From Anaeramoeba flamelloides (Eukaryota; Metamonada; Anaeramoebidae), in the NCBI GenBank assembly GCA_027625915.1, contig JANTQA010000057.1, positions 11,656,001 through 11,720,000 on the forward strand: DNA of 64,000 nt, written 5' to 3'. The translations under genes and the position numbers were made by a program. Position 1 is the first letter of the stretch, and each line of letters begins with the position of its first letter. Under the pieces are notes generated by a model. The model saw nothing but the letters and a program-made list of their open reading frames with translations. It had not been told where the DNA came from and ran no database searches. Shown here piece by piece: positions 61,195 to 64,000 of the stretch.

Positions 61195-61745
61195 AATCAA
61201 TCTCATTAATTAAAAATTGAATAGCCTTGATCATAAATATATTTTTTGGTTAATCTGAACTTCTCAATGTTGGTTGCTAAAACTATCCTTATTAATTAAA
61301 AGATCCTTTCAGTAACAATAATACAAAAAAAAAAAGCTACAAATAATAATAATATAATAAATAACTTTGTGTTGATATCTGTCTTCTTATTTGGTTGAAT
61401 TAAATTTTGTTAAATGATCTTGGTTTTACTTCCAAATAAAAATCAAATCAACAATACATCTTCTCAGTTTATCTTGATGATATAAACTACCTCTTGAATT
61501 CTAATAATAGTTTATCCAAACTAATTTGATCTGATAAAACTTTTAAAATTTTCACTTTAGTATATCTATAAAAGAACAAAATCTTCAAGGCGTTAAAAAA
61601 ATTTAAGTTTTTCATTTTTCATCTGAGAAATTATTTTTCAAATTTATATTTTTTTTCCTTAAGATTTTTTTCTCAAATGACATCAATAATCGCTCAACAT
61701 AAAATTTATAATATAAGTTTGTGATTGAGACTGGCAAAAATAAAA
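61195..61745. repeat. Family D dispersed repeat, copy 2
   Basis: Colinear with 15405-15975, including AACTTTGTGTTGA, GTCTTCTTATTT, AAATGATCTTGGTTTT, TTTTTCATTTTTCATCTGAG and AAGATTTTTTTCTCAAA. It starts directly beside the Tc1-like element. Confidence 0.55.
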
Positions 61746-62298
61746 ATGTTGAATCTTCTCATCAAAATTATCAATCTATTTTTTTTGACTATTATATAAT
61801 GATGTCTCAAACCCATTTGTTTGACTACCAAATCAAGAAAAAATAAAAATTCTTTTTTTATGTTTTTAATCCGATTTGTTTCATATTAAGACAAACCAAT
61901 CAGCAACTCAAGATATCATTCAGAACCTTTCACTTTTTTTGACTTTTTATTTTTTCTTCTTTTGAGAAAACTTATATAGGGAAATATCAGCAATATTTAG
62001 ATTTTCAGAACAATTAGATCAACGAGTGTTCAATTTTTCTTATTGCCATAATATTGATTTTCATAAATGTTTTTTTTTTTTTTGATAATTTGAAATATTT
62101 TTGATAATATTACAAACTACCAATTATTTTATTGTCTCAGGAATATCCCTAATTCGCATTTTATTTAAAATGATCTCTTATTGGTTGAATTCAAATTCTA
62201 AGGGTGGGAACGGTGTGTCATAGAAAATATTGAGTTTGTTAAGAGAGAATTTACAGTTGCCAAATATATTCTGTAGTTTTAATTGCTTGATTTCAGTA

Positions 62299-62494
62299 AA
62301 GTCGGTTCCACTTTCCAGGCACAAACTTTTAACAAAATTTAAGGCACAAAAAAATCTCAAATTAAGGCACAAAATTTGTAATCATTTTTTTTACAATTTA
62401 TTTTACTAGAATCTGAATTTTGTGTCTTAATTTGAGATTTTTATTGTACCTTAAAGTTCGTTGAAATTTTGTGCCTTAAAAGTGAAACTGACTG
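62299..62494. mobile_element. Foldback Tc1/mariner-like MITE, copy 2, 196 bp, opposite orientation
   Basis: Flanked by TA (62297-62298 and 62495-62496). The arms AAGTCGGTTCCACTTTCCAG and the inverted partner match copy 1. The loop TTTACTAGAATCTGAA is the reverse complement of the loop at 57402-57598, so the copy is inserted in the other direction. Confidence 0.85.
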
Positions 62495-62496
62495 TA

Positions 62497-63380
62497 ACAG
62501 AAATCGATAGATTTAATAAATAAAACAGAAAACCTCAAGAAAACCGCCCTTAGCTTTTACAGAATTTAAAAGAATTGAGCAAAATCTTTGATTTTTCTCC
62601 AGTCTTTTGAATTCTGGAAAAGCTAGGCACTCTAAGGCAGTTGAATGTTCTCTACGGCACTTCCTGAAACTCTAAACTTGGTTTTAGAGATTTTTGTCCT
62701 TGATATAATTTAGGTAGGATGCCAATTGTTTCAATAAAATATGTTGATCTTCCGGTTTATAATTTTTTCATAATTATTTGTATTGTTTTTGTAAATAATT
62801 GTTGTTGTTTTTTTTTAACATTTTTTATTTTTTTTTCTTTAGCTGCGATTTTAGGTTTTTTACTTTTTTGTTTTGGAAAAATATATTTCAGTGCAACGAC
62901 ACTTTCAAATTAAACGTTATGTACAATTGGCCATACTATCAAAATGTTTTTCTACAACCTTCAAGGCCAATCTCCTCATAAAAGAGATCATTTTCAACCA
63001 AATTTAAGCAAAATAACACCAAAATCCACAAGAACCAAATATATCAATTTGAATAAATCCAAAAAAAAAAAAAGAAAAAGGATCAAAAGAGAACAAACTT
63101 TTCTGAAAAACTTTTTTACTGGTTTCTCCACATGTTGAGAAAAAATGAGATATTAATTTTACAAAGTTGATAAAAAAAATTCATTTCATTTTCCGTTTTT
63201 TCCTTTGGTCAATGTTATTCAAACCTAATCTTGTAATTGGATGACTTTTTTGATTTGTTTCTTTTTTTTGATTTTACTTGAGGAGATAAGAATCCTAAAT
63301 AACAAAATATTTCATTTTGAATCAAAAAGTTAATTTACTGATATTTTTTCTGATTAAAATTCGACAAGAACATGCACAAT
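62497..63380. other. AT-rich DNA with weak open stretches
   Basis: A 64-codon hydrophobic ORF (62719-62913) and a basic ORF (62944-63138) are present but lack supporting features. An intron-like segment (GTAAATAATTG ... TTTCTTTAG, 62791-62842) lies in the first, and removing it leads straight to a stop. No gene is claimed. Confidence 0.45.
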
Positions 63381-64000
63381 GACAGTATAATTTTAAAAAC
63401 CAATCCTTTTTGCTTGGTATTTGGCTAGATAAAAAAACTCATTTAAAATTTAACCTTGATAAAGTTAAGGCCAATTTTAAAAAGTTAATCAATATCTTAC
63501 AACAAAAAAATTTTTCTAATGGATTAAAAATTCAATTTTTTTAAAGCTGTATTACATAGCCAATTATTATATGGTTTAGAAATATTTGATTTAACAAAAA
63601 CAGATTTTAAAGATATTGATACTTGGATTAATAAAAAAATTACAAAATTTTTATTAATCAACCCACATTCACCAAGGCTTATTTATAAAACTGAAGCAAA
63701 AATTGATCCCGTAAGGATAACGATATATAAAAGAAGATTTAAGTTAATTCAAAAATTAAAAATCCTCCATTATGATGAATTAATTAATTATCTTCCTTTT
63801 AGAAAAAAAAGAATCAGAAAATATAAATTGGTACTCCAAAAATTTAAAACAATTGGAAAATGAACTAGAAAATTTTAGAATTAAAAACTTAGAAAATAGT
63901 CCAAGTTGGAAAGTTCAAGAATATCTAAAAATAGTACAAATCAATAATACTATAAATAAGCAGCAAAGATATTTAAAATGGAAGGGCTCAACTTCAATTT
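63381..64000 (+). mobile_element. LINE (non-LTR retrotransposon) reverse-transcriptase remnant, runs off the window
   Basis: The plus strand encodes LLGIWLDKKTHLKFNLDKVK, the post-catalytic LGIWLD block typical of LINE reverse transcriptases. The thumb region KAVLHSQLLYGLEIFDL, WINKKITKFLL and PHSPRLIYKTEAKID follows, then ENINWYSKNLKQLENELENF and ENSPSWKVQEYLKI. The reading frame shifts near 63542 and near 63800, both at homopolymers, so the copy is dead or the assembly has errors there. The upstream catalytic part is missing and the 3' end lies beyond the window. Confidence 0.75.

Noticed and set aside
62719-62913. Hydrophobic ORF with an internal intron-like segment
   Set aside because: Removing the segment leads to an immediate stop; unspliced it is a T-rich translation without family resemblance.
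62944-63138. Basic 64-residue ORF
   Set aside because: Low-complexity A-rich sequence; no support.

Overview
The window looks like nuclear DNA of a free-living, probably amoeboid protist. It is very AT-rich, with long A and T homopolymer runs. Its proteins carry poly-Asn, Asp, Lys and Ser/Thr tracts, it has spliceosomal introns (donors GTATGT, GTAAGT, GTAAAA, GTTTGT), and it has one eukaryotic tRNA. Conserved genes are separated by kilobases of repeat-rich DNA. I cannot fix the lineage; an Anaeramoeba-like or dictyostelid-like organism fits the composition, but that is an inference.

Genes in order: a Furry homologue (minus, 3674-17509, five exons); a ChAPs/exomer-type TPR protein (plus, 17920-21195), head to head with Furry; an orphan seven-helix membrane protein (minus, 27100-28166, three exons); a MOB kinase-activator protein with a long basic tail (minus, 31564-36798, four exons); VPS39 of the HOPS complex (plus, 37879-40944); a three-repeat MYB protein (minus, 44888-49032, five exons); a small CxxC ORF that looks split at an A10 run (minus, 49496-49806); an unrecognised 110-residue protein (minus, 55385-55717); and tRNA-Lys(CTT) (minus, 58673-58745).

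The main structural result comes from joining exons by eye. The Furry, MOB and MYB genes all extend far beyond their long 3' exon. Each combines ordinary introns of about 80-160 bp with one giant intron of 2.5-4 kb; the ordinary introns of MYB are similarly small. The joins keep the reading frame and rebuild conserved domains. Much sequence that looks intergenic is therefore intronic. Two of the giant introns carry copies of the same small inverted-repeat element.

The rest is a repeat landscape. Family A is flanked by TTAA (three copies). Family B has a CAGTCAAAGG inverted terminus next to (TA)n. Families C, D and E are diverged. There is a 196-197 bp foldback MITE in two opposite orientations, a 477 bp Tc1/mariner-like MITE, and two decayed LINE fragments.

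Functionally, Furry and MOB belong to the same conserved module, the NDR/LATS kinase or RAM network for cell polarity. ChAPs and VPS39 act in Golgi export and in vacuole/lysosome tethering. No operon-like logic applies, and the co-location of Furry and MOB may be chance.
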